Assembly (NCBI GenBank): GCA_947172415.1
Contig: OX359189.1
Location: 1,510,501-1,574,500, forward strand
Length of the DNA stretch: 64,000 nucleotides
Direction of reading: 5' to 3'
Source of the DNA: Chondrosia reniformis
Lineage: Eukaryota > Porifera > Demospongiae > Chondrillida > Chondrillidae
Made by a program: the position numbers and the translations under genes. The notes beneath the pieces were generated by a model. The model saw only the letters and a list, made by a program, of their open reading frames with translations. It made no database searches and had not been told where the DNA came from. Position 1 is the first letter of the stretch; every line of letters starts with the position of its first letter. Positions 49,501-60,312 of the stretch are shown in pieces.

Positions 49501-49830
49501 ACTTCAGTTTGCCCTAATGTTAAGGATCTAATAATAAGACTAGGATTTAAGTTCACAAGCGATTCAACGTCAAAGAATAGATCTCAGTCAGATCTCAGAT
49601 CAATCTCAGTTAGGCCCGAAGTTTCAATCGAGTTTATGCTGGTATCTGAGTGACAATAATAGAGTCCCTTATACCGTACTCCACCACACCAAGTTATACT
49701 GTACCTTATTGCGGATGTGATCCTGATCTGATACGCTAAATATTTCCTTGCACAGTTCGGAATTGTGGACAGTAACTTTGTTGGTCAAAGATGTGCCCAA
49801 ATCGGCGGACATTTTTGAATCCATTGTCAT
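46558..49830 (-). CDS. FAM228-like protein
   Basis: Eight exons, phases consistent: 49830-49705, 49401-49282, 49069-48995, 48804-48706, 48637-48539, 48245-48165, 47691-47474, 46735-46558; 331 residues, like mammalian FAM228B. Conserved-looking core: EIDDFLQTQNDRHQYKRETL, YQKWSRNVFGPIQSKLRNFM, QQRKRDLFNSYLSYRNEQID, TSTDYKPQ, DDPLITQITDWKKEQKTV. The pattern KW..NV..PIQ..I....D then R....YL.Y.N and DPL matches what I recall of FAM228. Two starts are close (49830 and 49824); the longer is used. Function is unknown; the mammalian proteins are tissue-restricted with testis expression. Adjacency to PFN4 supports the identification, because the human FAM228A/FAM228B and PFN4 genes are neighbours. The last two exons are less certain than the core. 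Confidence 0.7.
47030..47285. repeat. 23-bp minisatellite
   Basis: About eleven nearly perfect copies of CATACTCCCTCCATCTCATA plus ATA, in the last intron of the FAM228-like gene. Uniformity suggests recent expansion. Confidence 0.95.
48820..48955. repeat. 33-bp tandem repeat, four copies
   Basis: AATGTCAACAACTTCAAATG then TCAATAAGTCAAT, four copies with drift, in the FAM228-like gene intron just upstream of exon 4. Confidence 0.9.
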
Positions 49831-49861
49831 GACAACACCTTTCCTCACTTGAAAAAAAGAT

Positions 49862-49910
49862 ACCATTTTCCTACATGCTATATGCCTATTCTGTAAGAGA
49901 GTAGCATTAC
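49862..49910 (-). repeat. dispersed repeat, family 1 (copy 8, fragment)
   Basis: TACCATTTTCCTACATGCTA followed by TATGCCTATTCTGTAA only; matches the right end of copies 3, 6 and 7. It sits in the 5' region of the FAM228-like gene. Confidence 0.6.
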
Positions 49911-50044
49911 AGCTATCCTCAGTCACCTTTGACTGACCATAATAAATAACATAGTACATGCAGTTTAAAAAAGAAATAGCAAATGATCACGGCTAAAGGT
50001 TGCCTAGTCTTAAATGTTTTACCATCCTTGGTCTCTGTGTATAG

Positions 50045-52311
50045 CTATTTAGCTTCAATTCTTCTGAGGCAAGAATTGTGAAAGGATCCTTTCCATTCTA
50101 AAGAGGGAATTGAATTGTACAATTGTGGCAGTCTACAGATACTGTATAGGTGATCTTTGTAATTTTCATGTTTGCTTGAATCATTTTGTAAATCATGGTG
50201 TGATAGGAATTTCTCCACAATGGTTTGTTGGAATACACCACCTCCCACAACAATTAACTTTTTAGAGTGGCCAAGCACTTCGTGTTCAATGAAACTAGCT
50301 GATGTTCTAGTGATGTTATACTTCTTGGGGTTAATATATGCAGGAGTAAGACTAGTTATTTTCTTCAGGGCTGCAACTACTGTATTCAACTTTTGGGGGC
50401 ACTTGTGTAAGCAGGAGTCAGTACCACTTGGAGAGACGTCAGTGAACAGCAGTACTTTAATGTCTTCTTGAGTAGCTATAAGTACCTCCTTCTTAACTGA
50501 ATTGATAGTATTGAGACAGCATTCAACTTCTTTATTGGACAGCCTAATTAACTCTTCAATTCTTACCTATATAAAATGGAAGCCCCAGCTGATACAATTA
50601 CCCTTATTAGGCTATGATATCCAAACACTTCTGTCTATCCAATTAATGCAATTTGCTATATATTGTTATGCTTGCATTCAAAACATCATTCAAACATAAT
50701 GTATCAGTTGCATGAATACGTAATAGGCTAACTCCCTCACAGCCCGCCCACTATTTACTTCTCAAATTAAAAGTGTACCTGTTTGACATATATATAGAAA
50801 CTAGAGGAAATGGGTTTCTCATTTATATGACTAATTAAAATTACAATGAAAATGTCATATTAATTATATAGAAAATGTGATCATGATATGTAATACAGTT
50901 ATAATATAATGAAAATTTATAATGTCAAATCTATGTAAAATAGTATTATTACGAGTCTCAGCAACATAATTTTTCTAATTGAACGTCTCAACCCAAAACT
51001 CTTGTTAACGTGATCACAACAAAAACCAACCCGTACCGTATATATTTAATACATGCATGTGAACATGTAAAATGTACTCATTACTTGGGCCTATATGCAT
51101 ACATTACAATCATGGCCATTCCATTCAACAGCTACTTAAATAATAGTGTAGTAATATCAAATTCAATCTATGAGACATTTATATGACAGTGGCATGTTTG
51201 CATGCTATATAGTGTGCCTCATAGGACAGTCTGTCCTAGTGCTATGCATGTGGCACGTTAAATAAAATAATAATAATAATAAATATAGTTAAGTGTTGTA
51301 TGAGCTCACATGTATTCCGATGTAATTCCCTTGCACACCGAGATCTGCTGTGAACTGGCTGGCTGATGGTGTTGTGTTGTCAAGCAGCGTAGGCCCCCTC
51401 CTCAGATAATCTGCACACTCCTTCTGCTCAGGATTCAGTGAAAGTAACTTGGGCCTGCCATCAGGATTGTATAACCCAGATTTTATGTAACTGTACAGCA
51501 GTATACTGAATTGATAATTTTCTTTCTGCGACACCAAGGAATTCATAGCTGTCATTAGAGTATTAGATATAGTTGGAGTTGAAGTATGCCAGCAGAGCAC
51601 ACTTTGGATAGAAAAAGGTTTAAACTCATGACCACCATTATTGAGATAATTTTCTAACTCAGTTGCTGTAGAGTTAAATGTTGCCGTGCAGTCCCAAATC
51701 GGTTCAACCTGATCACTCCTTACAATTTTCAAAGTCATTACTAAAATAATTTGTCTATAGCTCAATTTCATGAAAGTTGACCATTTTTCCACATCGCATC
51801 CATTATGACACAGGGCTGCCTGCTTCAGTTGCTCCATACTAAAAACAGTACCATATGGTAACATTTTCTCCTCGGATAAGCAAAGACTATCTTTGTAGCC
51901 TGGAATCCCATAGAGCCTCGATCCACACACGAAAGGTTCAACTAAGGTGCTCTGCCAGTCTAATGCTATCCGACAAAGATCCACGTAACTGAATAGTTGT
52001 CGGGTCAGCTGTTCGATGGAAAGCACTGTAATCAGAAAGGAGCGAGATGCGGAACGTAATTCTTCGTAAGATGTAGCCTTTGATTCTGGCGGTCTAGCCT
52101 GCCTCTTAAAGACGAGCAAATAGGCAGTGGAGGAGTTTGCTCTCGGATTAGCGTCAAACAGTGCTACATGCCATAAGTAAAGGACGAGGACAACGATTAT
52201 CGTTACCAAAGGAAACAGTCGAGACATCGAGGCTCTCCTACGAGCCAAATGAAGCTTCAGTTTCACTGTCATGTATATACCTTGACAAATAATACCACTC
52301 GAATCCTCCAC
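50045..52311 (-). CDS. type II membrane, fucosyltransferase-like protein, paralogue A
   Basis: Two exons, 52311-51310 and 50566-50045, about 507 residues; a later in-frame Met (MTVKLKLHL) could be the true start. One N-terminal hydrophobic helix (LFPLVTIIVVLVLYLWHVAL) suggests a Golgi/ER type II membrane protein. Shared family motifs: CRIALDWQSTLVEPFVCGSR, LYGIPGYKD, HNGCDVEKW, and in exon 2 LLFTDVSPSGTDSC and KLIVVGGGVFQ. The exon junction creates IGIH/VRIEE, an HxR motif like the GDP-fucose-site HxR of fucosyltransferases (family knowledge). Several NxT/NxS sites and conserved cysteines fit a lumenal domain. Catalysis is inference. Divergent from paralogue B, 242 bp between start codons. 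Confidence 0.75.
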
Positions 52312-52553
52312 AATTTTTAAATCAGTATTTGTTTTTATCCGGTGAAAAGTCTATGCATACACTTTATAATTATACAAGTCCATTGCAGCCAGGGAAACCA
52401 TAATACTCTTAATTTAATAAAATTATAATGTAACAATAATTACATCAAAGGTGATATATATATATTACATGCGAAGATCATATTAGTCTACTTAGCTTGC
52501 GGGATATATATGCGTCACGCACGGGAATATTAAATGATTGATGTTTAGAGGAG
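52312..52553. promoter_or_regulatory. divergent promoter between paralogues A and B
   Basis: 242 bp between opposed start codons, AT-rich with GATATATATATATTACATG at 52,452 and a GC-richer GCGTCACGCACGG at 52,512. Inferred from arrangement. Confidence 0.4.
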
Positions 52554-54777
52554 ATGAGGCTTTCTAGACAGCTCCATTATTTGGCATCAGTCCTTGCTCT
52601 TGCTATTCTGTTCCTCCTGGGAAAACGAGTGCAAGTGATGCAGAACAACGCAAGAAGCCACGGCCATGTAGTTGTTAAAATACTAGGTCGGACTTGGCTG
52701 TCTGCGTTCTCCGGTAGATTGTCTCCACAATTTATCGTCCCCATTTTCTCTGAAGAACAGCTGATTAACCAGTTAGGGAATTTTATGGATCTGTGTCGCT
52801 TAGCGCTGGACTGGGATGGCTCTCTTGTAGAACCTTTTGTGTGTGGATCCAGACTCTACGGATTGCCTAATTTTAGAGACGATCACTGTAGTCGAGAATT
52901 GATTATGGCACCTTATAACTCATTTTATGATTTACAGGAGTTAAATGATTCGCTGCACTGTGCAAATGGATGCAGCATAAGGCCCTGGTCAGATTTTGTC
53001 AAGAAGTCTTATCGCAAACTCTATATCATTCTAATGCTTAAAGGATATACATATATCAGCTTATTGAAGAAAAGGCAGAGTATAGGGGATATGAATTTAA
53101 AACTGTTAATGGACTGTACAAAGGAATTCAGTTCCTTTGCCCAAAATGTCACACTAGCACTTAATGCTGAAGCTAATAAATTCTCTGTCCCCCTTTTTAG
53201 AGTCATTGGAATCGTTTGTTGGGACCGAACAGCCACCATAAGTACAAGACAGCTGATGTTACACATGAATTCTGGCCTATCACATGAAGACCAAAATAAG
53301 TTTAGCGTCTTATTTGACAGATATGCATCAAGACAAGATAGTGGAAATATATACCGACCTCAAATTGTGTCATCAAAACAAGTGTTAAAGACAGACTTCT
53401 GCAGTAAGCTGGCAATAGGACCTACTCTTGTGAAGCATTACAAAGAGTTGGCAAAGTCATTTGTTGAAAGTCTGGGAATGAAGTTTGGCAGCTATATTTC
53501 TGTACATGTAAGTAAAGACATGAGACATTTAGTTTAATTATACCTTTGTATAGTACAAGGGGCATGTTGCTGGAATGGATGTAGAAATTTGTTAGATTTT
53601 AGCTCCTAGCTTTTTATCTTTAAAATGACATTTTGTTAAATGCATGCAGACAATGTCATGCAAAATCACCAAGATCAAAAACTGATCATGAATATAGCTG
53701 ATCTATGCATTGAGTTTAAATCTGTATTAACCACATGCACACATAACGTTAATGTTTGGCCAAACCATACACCCTATATCCTCACTGCCACACTCTGCTA
53801 TATAACATATACCCTTACAATTTTCTATAGATCTGCCCATATTGTATTATGAAAATCAACTGAATGCAGCTTGTTGTGTGTATAGATTTGTTATATTCCA
53901 CTAAATAAAAACAATATGCAAGCATTTTCAATATGTACGTGATGCTAGCATTGGATTTATAAAGCTATATAGGTTAAAGAAACCGTATATGTATTAGAGT
54001 CAATCCTCGAGGGCCAGGTTTAACCTATATAATATGCATATGCATGAAATTAAAAGGATTCTGAAGTATATATATATAATATATTTTGAGAATTAAACCA
54101 AATCTCAAGATGGGATTGAAGCAAGATCCCCATATATCATTATGCATGCATGCAGCTACACTTGTGCATGTTGTTCCTATGCAATCAGTGATGAAGGAAA
54201 CATGCACTTTATTTTTATATACACATCTTATGACACTTTACAGATACGGATTGAAAAGATGGTTAAGAATTTCTCAGATTGGAAAATAAAATGCTGCATG
54301 GAAAACTTGAAGAAGTCCCTTCTGCAGTTAAAAGGTGACACAAAAATACTGCTAATAACGGACATATCACCCTCTGGAACAGACTCCTGTGATCAAGATA
54401 ACACTAATTGTATAAGGAAATCAAAACAAATAAAAGATTCGTTGAAAACTGTTGTTGGGGTGAATGCTGAATACTTTGACCCAACAAAGTATGGACATGA
54501 CATGTTAGGGAATTCAATTGCTGGTGCAGTGGAGAGTGAGGCACTATGCCGAGGCAATAAACTGCTTGTGGCAGGAAGTGGTGCTTTTCAGGCTAAAATT
54601 ATACACAGATTCTTTGAATACAAGTATGCTTTAACTGGCCCACCATTAACACCAAAATTTGGAAATTATACTGAAGGGGGTGAGATTGAACCAGATGTTT
54701 ACACATTTTGTAGAACTCCTTTACAGGACCTGGACACATTTTATATGGACAGAATATTAGCAGACAACTCCTGTTAA
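52554..54777 (+). CDS. type II membrane, fucosyltransferase-like protein, paralogue B
   Basis: Exons 52554-53507 and 54244-54777, 495 residues. N-terminal helix (ASVLALAILFLLG). Motifs as in the paralogues: CRLALDWDGSLVEPFVCGSR, LYGLPNFRD, ANGCSIRPW, then LLITDISPSGTDSC and KLLVAGSGAFQ. The exon junction gives ISVH/IRIEK. It has an insertion near TYISLLKKRQSIG and a longer C-terminal tail than A, C and D. It is well diverged from C and D, so it is an old duplicate. The 736-bp intron is the longest in the family. Confidence 0.75.
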
Positions 54778-55407
54778 TGATATATATATGATAATGATAT
54801 ATAATGTGATGCTTGGAATCTAATCCAAAGTACGTATACATGCATGGCTAACTTTAGCTTAAATAATGTATTATCAGGGCAAAGGGGTTAGCCTCGAGCT
54901 TTAGGCTTAGCCCAGTCCCCACTCATGAGACTTTTCAACAAATTCAGTAGTAGTAGTAGTGTAGTGGTAGTAAAGTTTTTGCCACCCAGTTCCATGACCA
55001 TGAAAGATGGACCCCCACTTTTAGGAGCTGCTACCGTCCCTGATTGTATGCTTGATTGCGAGTTAATTTAAATAAAGTTTTAATTCTCAGCCAAATTAAC
55101 AATCTTAACCTTTGCTATACCAAGGCCTATTAGCCTATTAGGATCCAAAGGGCCTGTGGTATAGCTAATAATTAGGGACTAGACAATTGGCCTTGGTGAC
55201 ATATCTTTATAGCTACGGTTAAAAAAGAAAGTTTCTCCACTCTGAAAACCACCTCAAAATCAGGATCGATGCTAATTGATGAGTAAAGTTCTCCCTCCTT
55301 TACGTGCATGTAATATATAATTGTTCGCTTTGGGAGAAAAACGGCGACTGATTTGCATTGAATTTGTTACCGCCATTTTAAACTGATAACAGCCTCGCGT
55401 TGAAGAC
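54778..55407. other. intergenic spacer between paralogues B and C
   Basis: 630 bp; a short AGTAGTAGTAGTG run at 54,947 and otherwise unremarkable sequence. It must contain the promoter of C. Confidence 0.5.
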
Positions 55408-57148
55408 ATGATTTGTGTTCGGAGACCACTGCTAAGTAGTAAGGTGCTGTTAACTCTTATTGTCGCCATCGGAGCTGGTAATTTGATATTTTTTAAAAGT
55501 AGTTTGTTGGATGTAAAAAGTGGTCTTTCTACTATACATTCGAATATCTTAGAAGGAAGATCGGTAAAGGAAATCGAAGGAAATTATTTAGCAGATATTA
55601 ATGTCACGAGGAAAACCTATTTACTTACAGTGTTCTCCGATGAACAAATTAGTAATCAAATGGAAAGTTTCGTTGACAGCTGTCGAATAGCTCTTGATTG
55701 GGAGAGTTTTATGGTCGAACCATTTGTCTGCGGTTCCAGGCTGTACGGTGTGAAGGGATACAAAGATAAGCACTGCGAGGAAAACGAACAAATGCTCAAG
55801 TACAGCAGCATTTATGGCAATGACTTAGATAATGGAATATCCTGTAATGGATGTTTACTGAAAAGTTGGAAAAACTTCCTACAGGAGTCACATCGTGATA
55901 TTTATATGATATTTCGTGCCAGCAGAGGGATGGACTTTGATGAATGTAATGCATGGCAAGCCCATACTCTAAAGGACCTATCGTACCACTTAAACAAAGA
56001 GGCCAAGTTGCTATCAGTTCCACCCTTTAATGTGAAGGGTGCTGTGTGTTGGTCTGCGGATACGGGAACCTCAACGTCAGAGCTGATGAAGAGTATGAAG
56101 GGAGAAGCTGGTAATCAGAGCAAGTTCAGTGTATTCTTCTATAGATACATGGCAAGGAATGACCACCAGGGATGGCGGCCATATTTGTCATCAAAGCATG
56201 TAAGTGATTGGTGGCACTGTATGAGGAACAGGGCTATCTCTTCACCTCAAATATTGGACCTGGCTGATAAGTTCAGGAAAAGCCTACATTTGGTAAAAGA
56301 TCACTACATAGCAATACATGTAAGCCATGCACTGAATAGGTAGAGATGATGATTTTCCATATACAGTTGCATATATTTGAAAAGGTTCATATTTCCATTT
56401 TTGAGTATTTAAATGGTTTAGAGAGTCAAAAGTTGAAAAACTAGACATCTATGGGATATTTTCATGTATATAATAATTATACACACATTTACGCATGCAT
56501 TTTATAGCCATGTCACTTTACAGCAAATTTATATTAGTTATGTTTGTATAAATGGCATCATGCATGGTATAACTTTGCAGGCCACACAGGATTGTTAATT
56601 TTTTTACTTTCTCTTCTCCCATTCAGTTGAGGTTGGAAAAGCTTATTGTAAAGCAATCATTGAACTATATGAAGTGCTGCATGAAATACGTTCAATCAGC
56701 ATTTATGAATGTTACAAAGGAATTGAACCAATCTTCTGATCAACACACTTCCCCATTTCCGGTTTTAGTGATTACAGACATGTCTCCTTATGGGACTGAC
56801 TCCTGTAGCTCTACCAATGGGTGTCTACAAAAGGCCCAATATGGATTAAATTTGCTCCGAAACATAACGGGTATAGAGCCATCATTCTTTGACCCAAAGC
56901 AGTTCAATGCAAGCAGGGCAGAAGCAGGCTTGGTAGAACAGGAAGTCCTAGGCTGGGGGAGGAAGTTGATTGCAGTCGGCGGTGGTAGATTTCAATCCAA
57001 TGTTTTAAGGATATTCCGTCAAAAACTAAACAAAAAACTACCTGGTGTGGTTTTGTACTCAGTTTGTGCAGGGGAGACTGCCCTTGTAAAGACTTTCAGA
57101 CCAAAGGGAGTATTAATATCACGTGACTCATGTTTGCAATATTTATAA
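55408..57148 (+). CDS. type II membrane, fucosyltransferase-like protein, paralogue C
   Basis: Exons 55408-56319 and 56627-57148, 477 residues. N-terminal hydrophobic segment (VLLTLIVAIGAGNLIFF) then lumenal domain: LLTVFSDEQISNQMESFVDS, CRIALDWESFMVEPFVCGSR, LYGVKGYKD, SCNGCLLKSW; exon 2 has VLVITDMSPYGTDSC and KLIAVGGGRFQ. Exon junction IAIH/LRLEK carries the HxR motif. Long blocks are almost identical to paralogue D at DNA level while the first about 65 codons and the last about 55 codons differ. The frame is intact, so this is the functional-looking member of the C/D pair. Confidence 0.78.
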
Positions 57149-57384
57149 GATGTATTTGTTACTTTGATTTGATTTTTAACTGCATGAATATCTAAAACAC
57201 CACAATGCACTTATAAAATGTATAGCTTGGTGCGTGGATCTTCCGGCCAATCGAATTTTCCAAATAAACAAAAAATGAAGATGTTGTAATAATGAAAATG
57301 GCCGTCCATTGTATTTATATCGATTAAAGATTATGACGTGACAATCACCGGCTAGGACCGGACGAACTACCAAACAATAGAATC

Positions 57385-59546
57385 ATGCAAATTAGAAAAG
57401 GACCCGGACCCAGTTATAAAGTGATATTCTTAATATTCGTTGCTGGAGGTGCTGGTGTACTCTATTTTGGCTATTTATTCTTCGTATCTAATAATACATT
57501 TATCTCTTATGATCAAGTAAAGTTGTACGTTTCTCTTCATAACAGAAACGCTCCGCTAAATGCAGTATTCATGAAGGAAGCGATACCTATAATAGCACAG
57601 AATCGAACCAATATCACGAGGAAAACCTATTTACTTACAGTGTTCTCCGATGAACAAATTAGTAATCAAATGGAAAGTTTCGTTGACAGCTGTCGAATAG
57701 CTCTTGATTGGGAGAGTTTTATGGTCGAACCATTTGTCTGCGGTTCAAGGCTGTACGGAGTGAAGGGATACAAAGATAAATACTGCGAGGAAAATGAACA
57801 AATGCTCAAGTACAGCAGCATTTATGGCAATAGCGTAATCAAGACCATGTCCTGTAATGGATGTTTATTGAAAAGTTGGGAAAACTTCCTACAGGAGTCA
57901 CATCGTGATATTTATATGATATTTCGTGCCAGCAGAGGGATGGACTTTGATGAATGTAATGCATGGCAAGCCCACACTCTAAAGGACCTATATATCGTAC
58001 CACTTAAACAAAGAGGCCAAGTTGCTATCAGTTCCACCCTTTAATGTGAAGGGTGCTGTGTGTTGGTCTGTGGATACGGGAACCTCAACGTCAGAGCTGA
58101 TGAAGAGTATGAAGAGAGAAGCTGGTAATCAGTGCAAGTTCAGTGTATTCTTCTATAGATACATGGCAAGGAATGACCACCAGGGATGGCGGCCATATTT
58201 GTCATCAGAACACACTAGCAACAAACATCAGTGTGGGAAAAATAACATGTTACCTCAAATAGTCAAGTTGGCTGATGAGTTCAAGAAAAGCCTGCACTTG
58301 ATGGAAGGCCATTACATATCTGTACATGTGAGAAGATTTCTTTATGCATGGCAAATGATATATTATATAACTAGCATATAAGCCCTCCTTCGGCGGGCTT
58401 CTCCGCTACAATAAAACCTAGATTATATAGACTACGTAAGGTTACGTAGTCTATATAATCTATGGATAAAACGATAAAAAATGGTGTCTTTCCTTTACAT
58501 AAATTTGAGACTGGATGCTCTTCGCAGCGGCGAATTTTCTTACATGAAATACTTCAGGTCACTTCCCAAGTGATACTCCATATAATCCGTGAGAGTTAGA
58601 CTGCATTTCGTCCAGAAACGACGGAGTAATGCGGTAACAAACAAACCCACAAACTCTACTGAATTATATATATAGATACAATAGATGTATCTATATATGG
58701 AAATTCTTTTGAAATGCTTCTGGAATTAATTGAGTGTAATTGAATCTGAAGAAGGCAATCAAATTGGAATACATTTACAATTTAACACCATGGTTTCTAA
58801 TTACCCAAAAGTAGGCTTGTTCAAAGTCATCTACGTAAATATAGAGATATAATATATATAGCTATCTATTGTATATGCTAAATTTACTATATGTGACTCA
58901 CTGGAAGACATTATGGCATGGGATATATTTTAGCGATGTTTCATCATATAAAAGAAGACTGTATATACATTTTTCTTCCTTATTATTATGAATACATGTT
59001 TGTTATTCTATTATACATTAGGTAAGGTTGGAGAAACTTGTAAAAAATCTGAAATCACTGGACACTATGAAGTGTTGTATAAAATATATTCAATTTGCAA
59101 TTACGAATGCTACAAAGGAATTGAACCAATCTTCTGATCAACACACTTCCCCATTTCCGGTTTTAGTGATTACAGACATGTCTCCTTATGGGACTGACTC
59201 CTGTAGCTCTACCAATGGGTGTCTACAAAAGGCCCAATATGGATTAAATTTGCTCCGAAACATAACGGGTATAGAGCCATCATTCTTTGACCCAAAGCAG
59301 TTCAATGCAAGCAGGGCAGAAGCAGGCTTGGTAGAACAGGAAATCCTAGGCTGGGGGAGGAAGTTGATTGCAGTCGGCGGTGGTATTTACCAGAGCAAAA
59401 TTTTGAATAAGTTTCATTACAAATTAAACATGAGCATAGCTGGTGTGGATTTGTATTCAGTTTGTGCAGGAGAAACTGCTCTTGTGAGGTCCTTTAAGCC
59501 AAAATTAATGATTATATCCCATGAATCATGTAAAAGTTTATCATAA
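57385..59546 (+). pseudogene. paralogue D of the fucosyltransferase-like family, frame broken
   Basis: Exon 1 57385-58327 and exon 2 59022-59546 follow the family layout: hydrophobic helix (VIFLIFVAGGAGVLYFGYLF), CRIALDWESFMVEPFVCGSR, exon 2 MSPYGTDSCS and KLIAVGGGIYQ, junction ISVH/VRLEK. Compared with C, four extra bases (TATA) at about 57,991-57,994 shift the frame after TLKDLY and lead to a stop near 58,044; the original frame resumes at 58,022. All else looks sound, including splice sites and exon 2. It could be a recent pseudogene, a segregating null allele, or an assembly or sequencing error in a TA run. The 694-bp intron is more than twice that of C and carries inverted repeats. Confidence 0.7.
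58371..58700. repeat. cluster of hairpins, candidate small mobile element in paralogue D intron
   Basis: Three inverted repeats: AGCCCTCCTTCGGCGGGCT (58381-58399); TAGATTATATAGACTACGTA with its exact complement across a GG spacer (about 58,419-58,462); and ATATATAGATACA/TGTATCTATATAT (about 58,669-58,699). Read on the minus strand the first hairpin is followed by ATATGCTAG at 58,371, resembling a Helitron 3' end (hairpin then CTRR, then T). The 5' end was not found. Paralogue C lacks this segment. Confidence 0.35.
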
Positions 59547-60312
59547 ATAATTTGAAATGATTCACTGCGTATACTATATCTGTGGTTTTTTGCATGATTT
59601 TGGGCCTCACTTATGCATGCATGGGTGGTGAACAGATTGTAGACTGCATGAACTGCTTATACCACATGCGTGTTAACTTATAAACAGAATATCTTTTAAA
59701 CCTACGTACATGGTTGCAACTGACTCTTTCACTTAACCAATAAGTAGCTATACATCCTCAAAGATGGCAGATCACACATGAATATTTATACAAATATATA
59801 AACAAGTATAGATTGGAATGTGGATGAGAAAAAGTGCTAGGTGTGTGGCGGGAATAGGAGGGAAATGCAGAGCATATATTATACAGAGCAGGTAGGCTAT
59901 ATATAGGTATATGGTAAAACAGGCATGTACAGGTGGAACATATATTATAACAGGAACAGCTAGAGCAGGTATAGCGCATGCAGCAATTTTAGATTCTGTT
60001 GGCAGTCATGGCTATGCACTCTTATATACATTATTTGCCTTGAAATCTTATAGAGTATAACTACTCTATAATATACATGCAGAAATATATAACTTATATA
60101 TCATTAAATTAACAGTAAGTACATATTAATAATTAATTAACCATTAGTTGTTCAATAAAGAAAAAATATACAAACTACATAATATACTTAGATGTTAGTC
60201 TATATACATATGCATAACCAACTGTAAACATGCTGATGTAAGTTGATCACAATGGATTTAACAAATTTACAATTTATTCTTGTGTACTGTTGCTTGAAAC
60301 CAGTAGGCAAGA
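59547..60312. other. intergenic spacer
   Basis: 766 bp of AT-rich sequence between paralogue D and the stop codon of the minus-strand membrane-protein gene. Nothing recognised; short open frames here are low-complexity. Confidence 0.5.
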
